The notes under the pieces: model-generated
Seen by the model: only the letters and a program-made list of their open reading frames with translations
Databases searched by the model: none
Told to the model about the DNA's origin: nothing
Made by a program: the position numbers and the translations under genes
Assembly: GCA_016935045.1 (NCBI GenBank)
Contig: JAFGRS010000227.1
Span: forward strand, 1 to 11,381
Length of the DNA stretch: 11,381 nucleotides
From: Lentisphaeria bacterium
Lineage (GTDB): Bacteria; Verrucomicrobiota; Lentisphaeria; Oligosphaerales; JAFGRS01
Reading direction: 5' to 3'
Shown: piece by piece, positions 1-6,817 of the stretch
Numbering within the stretch: the stretch's first letter is position 1
How the letters are laid out: each line of letters starts with the position of its first letter

Positions 1-205
1 CCGCTCCTGCTCCCTGGCGGCGTTGCTCGCTCGGGACGTACCACTGCGGGTATGCCCGCTGCGCTCACGCCTTGCCAGGAACCGGGACCGGCTGCAGCAA
101 AATGGGAAGGTATTCCCGCGCGGGCCCTACGCGGACCAGGACGACGGGCTCCATGCCGGCCGCATCCTGCGCGGCACGGCGGAGTCCGACCGGCCGGCGG
201 GACAC
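1..205. other. non-coding region downstream of mnmG
   Basis: I see no convincing gene here. The plus-strand frame that crosses it continues for 733 codons antisense to mnmG and has no recognisable content. The stretch contains two short tetraloop hairpins: GCGGG-TATG-CCCGC at 46-59 and GGGAA-GGTA-TTCCC at 104-117. Its texture looks like an interspersed non-coding repeat rather than decayed coding sequence. That is an impression from memory of PVC-group genomes and needs a genome self-comparison. Confidence 0.4.
98..117 (-). terminator. weak candidate terminator for the amrS-like/mnmG operon
   Basis: Read on the minus strand, a 5-bp stem GGGAA/TTCCC with a TACC loop (117 to 104) is followed by ATTTTGC. 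It lies about 90 nt past the mnmG stop codon. The stem is short and the T run is only four, so this is a weak intrinsic terminator at best. No better candidate is visible between it and the stop codon. Confidence 0.22.
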
Positions 206-2068
206 TCACTCCCGGTCGTCCGCGGCGGGCCGGCGTCGCCGGAGGTGGACCTGGAGCAGGCTGATTTCGGCGGGGGTCATGCCGTCGATGCGGCTTGCCT
301 GGCCCAGGGTGGCGGGACGCCGTTGGTCGAGCTTGCTGCGTGCCTCGAAGCGCAGGCCGCGGATGGAGGTGTAGTCGAAATCGGCGGGAATGCGCCAACG
401 CTCCAGTTCCCGCATTCCCTCTGCCTGGACCCGTTGGCGTTCCGTGTAGCCCTCGTAACGTGCCTCGATCTCGAGCTGTTCCCGGGCGCGCTCGGGAAGA
501 GCCGGCGGACCGGGGAGAGCATTCCACCCGAAACCGGGGCGACGCAGCAGTTCCCACAGGGCATGGCCGTCATGCCGTTGGCCGTGGAGCAGTTCCCGTC
601 CCCGGGCGATGGCCTCTTCGAGCTGCTCGAGTCGATCCAGGTCGGACCTGCCGACCAAGCCCACGTCGCACCCCAGCCGCAGGAGGCGGAGGTCCGCGTT
701 GTCCTGGCGCAGCAGCAGGCGGTACTCGGCCCGGCTGGTGAACAGGCGGTAGGGCTCGACGATCTCCTTGGTGACCAGATCGTCGATCATGACCCCGATG
801 TAGGCCTGATCCCGGCCCAGAACCAGGCTGTCCGCGCGCCCGGCCGCCAGGCGGGCCGCGTTGATGCCGGCCAGCAACCCCTGCCCGGCAGCCTCTTCGT
901 AGCCGCTCGTGCCGTTGATCTGGCCTGCCAGAAACAGGTTCGGCCAGGCGCGGAGGGCCAGCGACGGCCCCAACTGGCGGGGAAAGACGAAGTCGTACTC
1001 GATGGCATAGGCATAGCGGCTGATCTGGGCCCGGGCCAGCCCGGGCAGGGAACGCACCATGCGCCATTGCACGTCCACGGGCAGGCTGGTGGAAATGCCG
1101 TTGAGGTAATACTCGTCCGTGAATCCCCCCTCCGGCTCGAGGTAGACCTGATGGCGCTCCCGCTCGGCAAAGCGGACAACCTTGTCCTCGAAGGAGGGAC
1201 AGTAACGGATCCCGACGGCATGGATGCGGCCCGAGTAGAGCGGCGACCGGTCCAGGTTGTCGCGCACGAGTTGGGCTGTTTCGGCGGTCGAATAGGTCAC
1301 ATAGCAGGGGAGTTGGGGCAGGTCCCTCGCCATGGCGGGCAACGCATCCTCGTGCTCGCGGACCGAGAATCGGCCCCCCCCGGGGTCCGCCTCCTGGCGT
1401 TCGAGGGACTCGAGGTCCAGGGACTTGGCCAGGACCCGGACCGGGGTCCCGGTTTTCAGCCGGCCCATGTCCAGACGCAGATCGTCCCGCAGGGAATCCG
1501 CAAGGGCCTGCGCCGCGGGATCTCCGGACCGGCCCCCGGGGAACGATTCGAGGCCGTAGTGCAGCCTGGCCCCCAGGAACGTCCCCGTCGCCAGCACAAA
1601 GGCCCGCGCCCTCATCCGGTCGCCGAACTCCGTCAGGACGGCATCGACACGACCGTCACCGGCCTCGATCCGCAGCGCCTGGGCCTGATGCACCACCAGG
1701 TTGGGCGCGCGTTCGAGGACGTGCTTCAGGCGCCGTCCGTAGACCACCTTGTCGCACTGGGCGCGGGGCGAGTGCACCGCGGGACCCTTGGACCGGTTCA
1801 GCATGCGGAATTGGAGGGTGGCGGCGTCGGTGTTGACGGCCATTTCGCCCCCCAGGGCGTCGATCTCGCGGACCACATGCCCCTTGGCAATGCCCCCGAT
1901 GGCGGGGTTGCAGGACATCTGGGCAATGTGGTCGTTGTTGATGGTGAGCAGCAGCGTCGAGGCGCCCATCCGAGCCGCCGCCAGGGCGGCTTCGCAGCCG
2001 GCGTGGCCCCCCCCGACCACGACGACGTCGAACTCCAGCATGGGAGCATGGGTACGGGAATCGGTCAC
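206..2068 (-). CDS. mnmG: MnmG (GidA), tRNA U34 carboxymethylaminomethyl-modifying enzyme
   Basis: MnmG is a cytoplasmic FAD- and NADH-dependent enzyme. With MnmE it uses methylene-tetrahydrofolate to build the (carboxymethyl)aminomethyl group at C5 of wobble U34 in certain tRNAs. From the GTG start the protein has 620 residues, close to the usual ~630. Visible signatures are the N-terminal FAD-binding GGGHAGCEAA (19-28), RLKTGTP (~203-209), CPSFEDKVVRF with the conserved Cys at 290, GQINGTSGYEEAAGQG (~382-397), and TSRAEYRLLLRQDNADLRL (~444-462). The C-terminal helical domain ends with MTPAEISLLQVHLRRRR. I chose GTG at 2068 because it overlaps the upstream TGA as GTGA and has GAGGGG 9 nt upstream. 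ATG at 2041 (611 aa) lacks a visible ribosome site but keeps all motifs. Co-transcription and translational coupling with the upstream gene are likely. Family assignment is very secure, the start less so. mnmE is not in the window. Confidence 0.97.
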   Translation of the reverse strand: MTDSRTHAPMLEFDVVVVGGGHAGCEAALAAARMGASTLLLTINNDHIAQMSCNPAIGGIAKGHVVREIDALGGEMAVNTDAATLQFRMLNRSKGPAVHSPRAQCDKVVYGRRLKHVLERAPNLVVHQAQALRIEAGDGRVDAVLTEFGDRMRARAFVLATGTFLGARLHYGLESFPGGRSGDPAAQALADSLRDDLRLDMGRLKTGTPVRVLAKSLDLESLERQEADPGGGRFSVREHEDALPAMARDLPQLPCYVTYSTAETAQLVRDNLDRSPLYSGRIHAVGIRYCPSFEDKVVRFAERERHQVYLEPEGGFTDEYYLNGISTSLPVDVQWRMVRSLPGLARAQISRYAYAIEYDFVFPRQLGPSLALRAWPNLFLAGQINGTSGYEEAAGQGLLAGINAARLAAGRADSLVLGRDQAYIGVMIDDLVTKEIVEPYRLFTSRAEYRLLLRQDNADLRLLRLGCDVGLVGRSDLDRLEQLEEAIARGRELLHGQRHDGHALWELLRRPGFGWNALPGPPALPERAREQLEIEARYEGYTERQRVQAEGMRELERWRIPADFDYTSIRGLRFEARSKLDQRRPATLGQASRIDGMTPAEISLLQVHLRRRRPAADDRE

Positions 2069-3891
2069 TTCCAGATGCCCCTCGGCGGGGCGCCGCAGTC
2101 CGGGCAGGCGCCATTTCTGAGCCGGTTCTCGACCACCAGATACCCCTCCCGCCGGAGCAGCACCGCACCGCACCCGGCACAGCGCGTGTCCGAGGCCCCC
2201 TCCACGCGCGCATTGCCGATGTAGACGTGTTTCAGTCCCTCGGCCAGGGCCATCTCCCGCGCCCGCACCAGCGTCGCCATCGGCGTTGCCGGGCGCCGTG
2301 TCAGCTTGTAGGCCGGGTGGAAGCGGCTGAAATGGAGGGGAACATCCGGACCGAGTTCCTCCCGGATCCAACGGCACATGGAGCGGATCATCTCCGGATC
2401 GTCGTTGCCGCCCGGAATGATCAGGTTGGTGATCTCGACGGCCACGCCCTCGCGGTGCAGCGTGCGGATGGTCTCGAGCACCGGCGCCAGGTGGAAGTCG
2501 CAGTACTCGACGTAGAAGGCGTCGCTGAAACCCTTCAGGTCCACATTCGCGGCATCCAGTACCTTGCAGAGTTCGAGGAGGGGCCCCTGCCGGATCTGGC
2601 CGCAGGTGATCCAGTAGTTGCGCAGCCCCTGGGCCCTGGCCAGCCGTGCCATGTCGAGCATGTACTCGAAGAAGACCGTCGGTTCGGTGTAGGTGTAGGC
2701 GATCCCTTCGTCGCCGCGCAGAACGGCGGCCTCGACGAGTTTGGCGGGAGAGACCGGACGCCGGGGCACATCCTCCGGAGAGGCCTGGCTGATCTCGTAG
2801 TTCTGACAGAAGACGCAGCCCGAATTGCAGCCGACGGTGGCAACGGACAGGGCCGTCGAGCCGGGCAGCACGTGGTAGAGAGGCTTCTTCTCGATGGGGT
2901 CCGCGTGGATGCTGACCGGCAGACCGTAGGTCAACGCGCGCAGCGTCCCGTCGATGTTGCAGCGCACGCGACACAATCCCCGCTCCCCGTTCTTCAGCAG
3001 GCATCCCCTGGGGCACAACTGGCACTGCACCCGGCCACCCTCGAGCTTCGTGTAGTGCATCGCCTCGTGAAGACTGAGGCCCAGACGCTGGACCGTCGCC
3101 TCCGTGAGCAGTTCCTTGAGGCGTTGCTTGCTGTACAACGGCTTGACGCCGGCCGGCGCGGGAGGAGGGACCGCCGCCCACGGGCCGTCAACGGGAGACG
3201 GCCCCGGGTCTCCCCCGAGGCGGCCAGACGCCGAGGGTGCGTCGCCAACGCCCCGGACGACCTCTCCCGCGAACCCGGGGAACTGGGAAGCAGCCAACGC
3301 AAAGGCATACACCGCAGCCGCAAAGGCCACAAAGCGCCCCCCGCGCCGCACCATGGCGCGAACCCGAACGGGCAACGCCGCCACCCCAAAGAGAATCGGG
3401 ACCAGAAACGCGGAGGAACCGGCAAAAAAGGCCAGGAATGTCAACACCCCGGCCAGCGGACCGTGGCTCTGCAACGCAATCACCCCCGATGCCAGGAGCG
3501 GAGGACAGGGCGAGAGCCCCGTCACCAGACCGAGTGCAAAGGCGCCGCCCCAGGCCGCCGCCCCCTCCCCCCTGCGGCGACCGCCGCAATGCCCCCCCCA
3601 CAGCGGCCCCGCCCAGGCCGCCGCAAGCAACAGCACACCCGCCAGGAAACGCAATACCCAGGGCGCCGGCAACGGCAGACCCGAACCGGCGATCATCCCC
3701 ACACAGAGACCCAGAACCACATACGCCAGAAGACGCCCCGCCAACAGCACCACCCCAAACGCCAACACGCCCCGGCGGCCGCGGTCCACCCGGGGGCCAA
3801 GATAGGCCAGGTGGAACGCGCCGCAGTGCAGAAAACACAGCGGACCGGCCGCAAGCCCCGCGGCCAGCGACATCCCAAGGTTCTGCCACAT
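2065..3891 (-). CDS. membrane DsbD_2/CcdA-like domain fused to AmmeMemoRadiSam radical SAM enzyme (AmrS-like)
   Basis: One uninterrupted 608-codon frame joins two families. Residues ~5-207 form about six hydrophobic helices (roughly 5-28, 42-68, 79-99, 113-140, 146-173, 187-207). They carry CFLHC (C19, C23) and GLSPCPP (C129), resembling DsbD_2/CcdA or TauE/SafE-type membrane proteins. A Pro/Gly-rich linker (~215-250) follows. Residues ~278-608 are a full AmrS-type radical SAM domain: KLEGGRVQCQLCPRGC (281-297), GLCRVRC, DPIEKKPLYH (331-340), the 4Fe-4S motif CNSGCVFC (C355, C359, C362), YTYTEPTVFFEY (399-410), NVDLKGF, and a C-terminal zinc-ribbon-like pair of CxxC motifs (571-574, 596-599). 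Known family members sit in operons with Memo and AMMECR1 homologues, neither of which is here. Their exact reaction I do not assign. Oddity: the Arg-rich loops (34-40, 104-107, 175-186) would place both ends outside the cytoplasm, unexpected for a radical SAM enzyme. ATG 3891 has only a weak ribosome site. The radical SAM identity is secure; the membrane family is less so. Confidence 0.9.
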   Translation of the reverse strand: MWQNLGMSLAAGLAAGPLCFLHCGAFHLAYLGPRVDRGRRGVLAFGVVLLAGRLLAYVVLGLCVGMIAGSGLPLPAPWVLRFLAGVLLLAAAWAGPLWGGHCGGRRRGEGAAAWGGAFALGLVTGLSPCPPLLASGVIALQSHGPLAGVLTFLAFFAGSSAFLVPILFGVAALPVRVRAMVRRGGRFVAFAAAVYAFALAASQFPGFAGEVVRGVGDAPSASGRLGGDPGPSPVDGPWAAVPPPAPAGVKPLYSKQRLKELLTEATVQRLGLSLHEAMHYTKLEGGRVQCQLCPRGCLLKNGERGLCRVRCNIDGTLRALTYGLPVSIHADPIEKKPLYHVLPGSTALSVATVGCNSGCVFCQNYEISQASPEDVPRRPVSPAKLVEAAVLRGDEGIAYTYTEPTVFFEYMLDMARLARAQGLRNYWITCGQIRQGPLLELCKVLDAANVDLKGFSDAFYVEYCDFHLAPVLETIRTLHREGVAVEITNLIIPGGNDDPEMIRSMCRWIREELGPDVPLHFSRFHPAYKLTRRPATPMATLVRAREMALAEGLKHVYIGNARVEGASDTRCAGCGAVLLRREGYLVVENRLRNGACPDCGAPPRGIWK

Positions 3892-3937
3892 CGTCGGACA
3901 ACCCGATAGCGCTACGACGCCGTGCCAATCTCAGGAT

Positions 3938-3946
3938 ACTATAGCA
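3938..3946 (-). promoter_or_regulatory. candidate extended -10 promoter for the amrS-like/mnmG operon
   Basis: On the minus strand the sequence reads TGCTATAGT. This is an extended -10 element (TGn) joined to TATAGT, five of six matches to TATAAT. It would start transcription near 3931 and give a ~40-nt leader before ATG 3891. No good -35 hexamer is visible at the usual spacing, which is tolerable for an extended -10 promoter. The short A/T-rich island stands out in GC-rich DNA. Confidence 0.42.
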
Positions 3947-4014
3947 CGACCCGCCGCGGCGCCCCGCGGTGCTGTCCGGGTGTGGGGACCGCCGGCGGCA
4001 AGGACCGGAGTGGT

Positions 4015-4032
4015 GCCCGCGAGGACGCGGGC
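4015..4032. repeat. perfect 7-bp GC hairpin with AGGA loop
   Basis: GCCCGCG (4015-4021) and CGCGGGC (4026-4032) are exact reverse complements around AGGA. No T run follows on either strand, so it is not an intrinsic terminator. It lies in the gap between the two divergent transcription units, upstream of both candidate promoters. Confidence 0.5.
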
Positions 4033-4057
4033 GAGCGCGGAAGTATGGACCGCAGGA

Positions 4058-4152
4058 GGGAGGGACGGCATGGACACCATGGACGGGATGGAGCCTCCTA
4101 CGCCAGAGATGGAGGGGGCCTGTCCATTCGGTCCAGAGCGTCCATCCCTCCC
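4058..4152. repeat. inverted pair of 9-bp-phased ATGGAC triplets
   Basis: ATGGAC-type hexamers start at 4070, 4079 and 4088, exactly 9 bp apart. Their reverse complements GTCCA(T/G) start at 4122, 4131 and 4140, again 9 bp apart. The outer edges GGGAGGGA (4058-4065) and TCCCTCCC (4145-4152) are exact reverse complements. Folded, the two arrays would pair as phased hexamers separated by 3-nt unpaired spacers. No ribosome site or long frame supports a coding role. It lies in the divergent gap, ~100 bp upstream of the nrdJ -35 and ~115 bp upstream of the operon -10. Confidence 0.6.
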
Positions 4153-4245
4153 ATCCCCTGTAGGCCGCACGGTCACCGGGCGGCATCCCGGGAACTCCGG
4201 CCGCCGGGTCCTTCCGCCGCCGGCCGTTTTTGCGGCTTGCCCGGG

Positions 4246-4275
4246 TTGTCTTCATCCCTAAGTATGGTGTATACT
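4246..4275 (+). promoter_or_regulatory. candidate sigma70-type promoter for nrdJ
   Basis: TTGTCT (4246-4251, four of six matches to TTGACA) is followed after 18 bp by TATACT (4270-4275, five of six matches to TATAAT). Transcription would start near 4282, leaving a ~77-nt leader. The NrdR-like palindrome at 4298-4311 would then lie just downstream of the start, a position suited to repression. Confidence 0.5.
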
Positions 4276-4297
4276 GCCACGGATAGGGTACACGGAT

Positions 4298-4311
4298 CAC
4301 TACATGTAGTG
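4298..4311. promoter_or_regulatory. NrdR box (ribonucleotide reductase repressor site)
   Basis: CACTACATGTAGTG is a perfect 14-bp palindrome. Taken as the 16-mer 4297-4312 it matches 12 of 16 positions of the NrdR consensus ACACWATATATWGTGT, with all outer C-A-C-W-A / T-W-G-T-G positions kept. NrdR is the Zn- and ATP/dATP-binding repressor of ribonucleotide reductase genes, and this site lies 48 bp before nrdJ. NrdR boxes normally occur as pairs about three helical turns apart. The only upstream candidate, centred on GTATAC at 4269-4274, is degenerate and 33 bp away, overlapping the -10. Confidence 0.72.
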
Positions 4312-4358
4312 CCGGGGAAACCGCGCACCATGGCACACCAGGAAGCGTGGGTGGCAGG

Positions 4359-6644
4359 ATGTGGAACGAGGCGGACTGGCCGGAGATTTCCCGGCATATC
4401 TGGGACACGAAATACCGTTACCGCCGGGGGGCGGAGGTGGTGGACGAATCGATTGCGGACACCTGGCGGCGGGTTGCCCGAGCCGCCGCCGCGGTCGAGG
4501 AGGACCCGGCGCTGTGGGAGGCGCGCTTTCTGGACGGGCTGCTGTCGGGGTTCCGGTTTCTGCCGGGCGGGAGGATTCTCGCCAATGCGGGGACCCCGCG
4601 GCAGAGCACGACCATGTTCAACTGCTACGTGATGGGGACGATCGACGACTCCATTGACGGGATCTTCTCGGCCGTTCGCGAATCGGCGCTGACCCAGAAG
4701 CAGGGCGGAGGCGTAGGCTACGACTTCAGCACGATCCGCCCCCGTGGCACTCACATCGAGGGTGTGGACTCGACCGCATCAGGCCCGCTGAGTTTCATGC
4801 ACGTTCTCGATGCGACCTGCCGCACGATCATGAGCGCCGGACAGAGGCGGGGAGCCCAAATGGGGATCCTGCGCTGCGACCATCCGGACATCGAGGACTT
4901 CATTGACGCCAAGCACACGTCGGGGGCCCTGCGGATGTTCAACCTGTCCGTGGCGGTGACCGATGCCTTCCTGGAGGCAGTCAAGGCCGATGCCCCCTGG
5001 GACCTGGTCTTCGCCGGCGAGGTTGTGCGCACGGTCCAGGCCCGGCAGCTCTGGGACCGCATCATGCGTTCGACCTACGACTACGCGGAACCGGGGGTGT
5101 TCATGGTGGACCGCGTGAACCGCCTCAACAACCTGCATTACTGCGAAGAGATCCGGGCCACAAACCCCTGCGGCGAGCAACCCCTTCCCCCCTACGGCGC
5201 CTGTCTCCTCGGCAGCGTCAACCTGACCCGTTTCGTTCTGCATCCCTTCCAACCCCAGGCAGCGATGGACTTCGACGCGATTGCCGAGGCCACGCGCCTG
5301 GCGGTGCGCTTCCTCGACAATATCATCGAGATCTCGAACTACCCCCTCGAACAGCAACGCGCCGAAGCCCACGCCAAACGCCGCATGGGCATCGGCATCA
5401 CGGGACTGGCAGACGCGTTGGCGTTCCTGGGACTGCGCTATGGCTCCACCGCGGCGGCGGCCCTGGCCGGCAAGGTGATGAAATGCATCGCCCTGCATGC
5501 CTACGAAGCCTCCGCCGACCTCGCCCGGGAGAAGGGTCCCTTTCCGCTCTTCGACGCCGGCCGTTACCTGGGCGGGGCCTTCGCGAAGAAGTTCCCCAAG
5601 GCCCTGCGCGAACGCATCCGCCGCCAGGGGATGCGCAATTCCCACCTCACGAGCGTGGCTCCGACCGGTACCATCTCGCTGCTCGCCGGCAACATCAGCA
5701 GTGGCATCGAGCCCCTCTTCGCCCTGCACTACGCGCGCCGGATCCGCACCGGCAACGACGAGGAGACCAGGGAACACGAGGTCCTCGACTACGCCTACGC
5801 GGAATACTGCCGGCAGAAGAGACGACCGGTCGACCCGGGAGACCTGCCCCCCGCCTTCGTGACCACGGACGACATCCTGCCCGCCGAACACCTGCGCATG
5901 CAGGCCGCGGTCCAGCTCCACGTCGACAGCTCGATCTCGAAAACCGTCAACGTGCCGCGGGACACTCCCTTCGATCAGTTCCGGTCGATCTACATGCAGG
6001 CCTATGACATGGGACTGAAGGGATGCACCACCTTCCGCCCCAGCGAGTACATCGAAGGCGTGCTGGTGCGTCAGGACGAACGCCCGCCCGATGCCCGTCC
6101 GGACGCCCCCCCCGACGCCCATCCCAACGCTCTGCCGCGCCGGCCCGACATCCTCTCGGGCACAACCTATAAGATCAAGACCCCCCTCTCGCCGGATGCG
6201 TACTACGTCACCATCAACGACATCGCCGACGAGGGCCGCACGAGACCCTACGAGGTCTTCATCAACACCAAGAACCTGCAGCACCTCAGCTGGATCGTCG
6301 CCATGACGCGGCTGATCTCGGCAGTCTTCCGCCGGGAGCCCGACCCGTCGTTCCTGGTGGAGGAACTGAAGAGCATCTACGATCCCACGGGAGGGTACTT
6401 CAGCGACGGGGAGTATGTCCCTTCGCTCCCCGCCGAATTGGGGCGCGTCATCGCGGCGCACCTCGAACGCCTTGGCATCATGGCGCCATGCAGGAACGCG
6501 CGGAAGGCCGATCCGCAGAACGACGCCGGGCACGGCGGGAAGCAGATCGGGGCGGGAATCTGCCCCATGTGTCGACAGCCCGGACTCCAGAACCAGGAGA
6601 ACTGCCTCACCTGCCGGTACTGCGGCTACAGCAAGTGCAGCTGA
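4359..6644 (+). CDS. nrdJ: class II (adenosylcobalamin-dependent) ribonucleotide reductase
   Basis: NrdJ reduces ribonucleotides to deoxyribonucleotides using B12 instead of oxygen to create the thiyl radical, so it works with or without oxygen. From ATG 4359 the protein has 761 residues. The NPCGE motif (269-273) holds the thiyl-radical Cys 271 with its Asn and Glu partners. C89 (FNCYV) and C282 (YGACLLGSVNL) fit the substrate-reducing disulfide pair; C282 is 11 residues past the radical Cys, as in the Thermotoga enzyme. SVAPTGTISLLAGNISSGIEP (~432-452) and KGCTTFRPSEY mark the end of the barrel. A DAxP-repeat linker leads to a TSCPD-like domain (~600-705). The tail has clustered cysteines CPMC, CLTCRYC and a final Cys, likely for re-reduction of the active site or zinc binding. 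GTG at 4347 (765 aa) is an alternative start, but its AGGA is only 3 nt away. GGGTGG lies 4 nt before ATG 4359. No cobalamin riboswitch is visible; NrdR control is likely. Confidence 0.96.
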   Translation: MWNEADWPEISRHIWDTKYRYRRGAEVVDESIADTWRRVARAAAAVEEDPALWEARFLDGLLSGFRFLPGGRILANAGTPRQSTTMFNCYVMGTIDDSIDGIFSAVRESALTQKQGGGVGYDFSTIRPRGTHIEGVDSTASGPLSFMHVLDATCRTIMSAGQRRGAQMGILRCDHPDIEDFIDAKHTSGALRMFNLSVAVTDAFLEAVKADAPWDLVFAGEVVRTVQARQLWDRIMRSTYDYAEPGVFMVDRVNRLNNLHYCEEIRATNPCGEQPLPPYGACLLGSVNLTRFVLHPFQPQAAMDFDAIAEATRLAVRFLDNIIEISNYPLEQQRAEAHAKRRMGIGITGLADALAFLGLRYGSTAAAALAGKVMKCIALHAYEASADLAREKGPFPLFDAGRYLGGAFAKKFPKALRERIRRQGMRNSHLTSVAPTGTISLLAGNISSGIEPLFALHYARRIRTGNDEETREHEVLDYAYAEYCRQKRRPVDPGDLPPAFVTTDDILPAEHLRMQAAVQLHVDSSISKTVNVPRDTPFDQFRSIYMQAYDMGLKGCTTFRPSEYIEGVLVRQDERPPDARPDAPPDAHPNALPRRPDILSGTTYKIKTPLSPDAYYVTINDIADEGRTRPYEVFINTKNLQHLSWIVAMTRLISAVFRREPDPSFLVEELKSIYDPTGGYFSDGEYVPSLPAELGRVIAAHLERLGIMAPCRNARKADPQNDAGHGGKQIGAGICPMCRQPGLQNQENCLTCRYCGYSKCS
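6090..6137 (+). repeat. four tandem 12-bp units encoding DAxP in nrdJ
   Basis: Inside nrdJ, four consecutive codon quartets read DARP, DAPP, DAHP and NALP. They form a proline-rich linker between the catalytic barrel and the TSCPD-like domain. Third codon positions and the third residue vary, so it is not a fresh duplication. Confidence 0.75.
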
Positions 6645-6657
6645 CCCGGGGAACCGA

Positions 6658-6810
6658 CCCTTGCCCGCCGCAAGGGCAGGCTGCCTTTCCGGACGGCGTG
6701 GGGGTTCGCCCTCCTCGGCGGCAGGCGGGACGGTTCGGGCAGGCTGCCCGTCCCGCCGGCGTTGGGACCTGCCCTCCTCGGCGGCAGGCGGTCCTGGGCC
6801 GGGCAGGGCT
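6658..6810. repeat. hairpin-rich block with ~63-bp tandem duplication after nrdJ
   Basis: Two imperfect direct repeats start at 6674 and 6737, about 63 bp apart, and a third partial copy starts near 6801. Both full units share GGGCAGGCTGCC at the start and CCTCCTCGGCGGCAGGCGG toward the end. Hairpins include CCCTTGC/GCAAGGG (6658-6664 with 6670-6676), 14 nt past the nrdJ stop, and a 10-bp GGCGGGACGG/CCGTCCCGCC stem (6724-6733 with 6748-6757). None has a T run, so termination is uncertain. The 12-mer GCAGGCGGGACG at 6721-6732 recurs at 10569-10580, which suggests an interspersed repeat family. Confidence 0.65.
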
Positions 6811-6817
6811 TCGGCCT

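Noticed and set aside
23..2224. 733-codon plus-strand open frame
   Set aside because: It is antisense to mnmG throughout. GC-rich codon bias on the real strand keeps the shadow frame open. Its translation has no recognisable domain.
2227..3909. 560-codon plus-strand open frame opposite the AmrS-like fusion
   Set aside because: The minus-strand frame has the full radical SAM motifs. This frame is rich in Arg, Gly, Gln and Pro without structure.
4276..4346. possible cobalamin riboswitch before the B12-dependent nrdJ
   Set aside because: The leader is only ~77 nt and lacks a B12-box-like sequence and multi-stem architecture.
3922..4632. plus-strand frame beginning before nrdJ, with ATG at 4330
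   Set aside because: It overlaps the nrdJ coding region in another frame and spans the promoter and NrdR box. It has no leader-peptide features.
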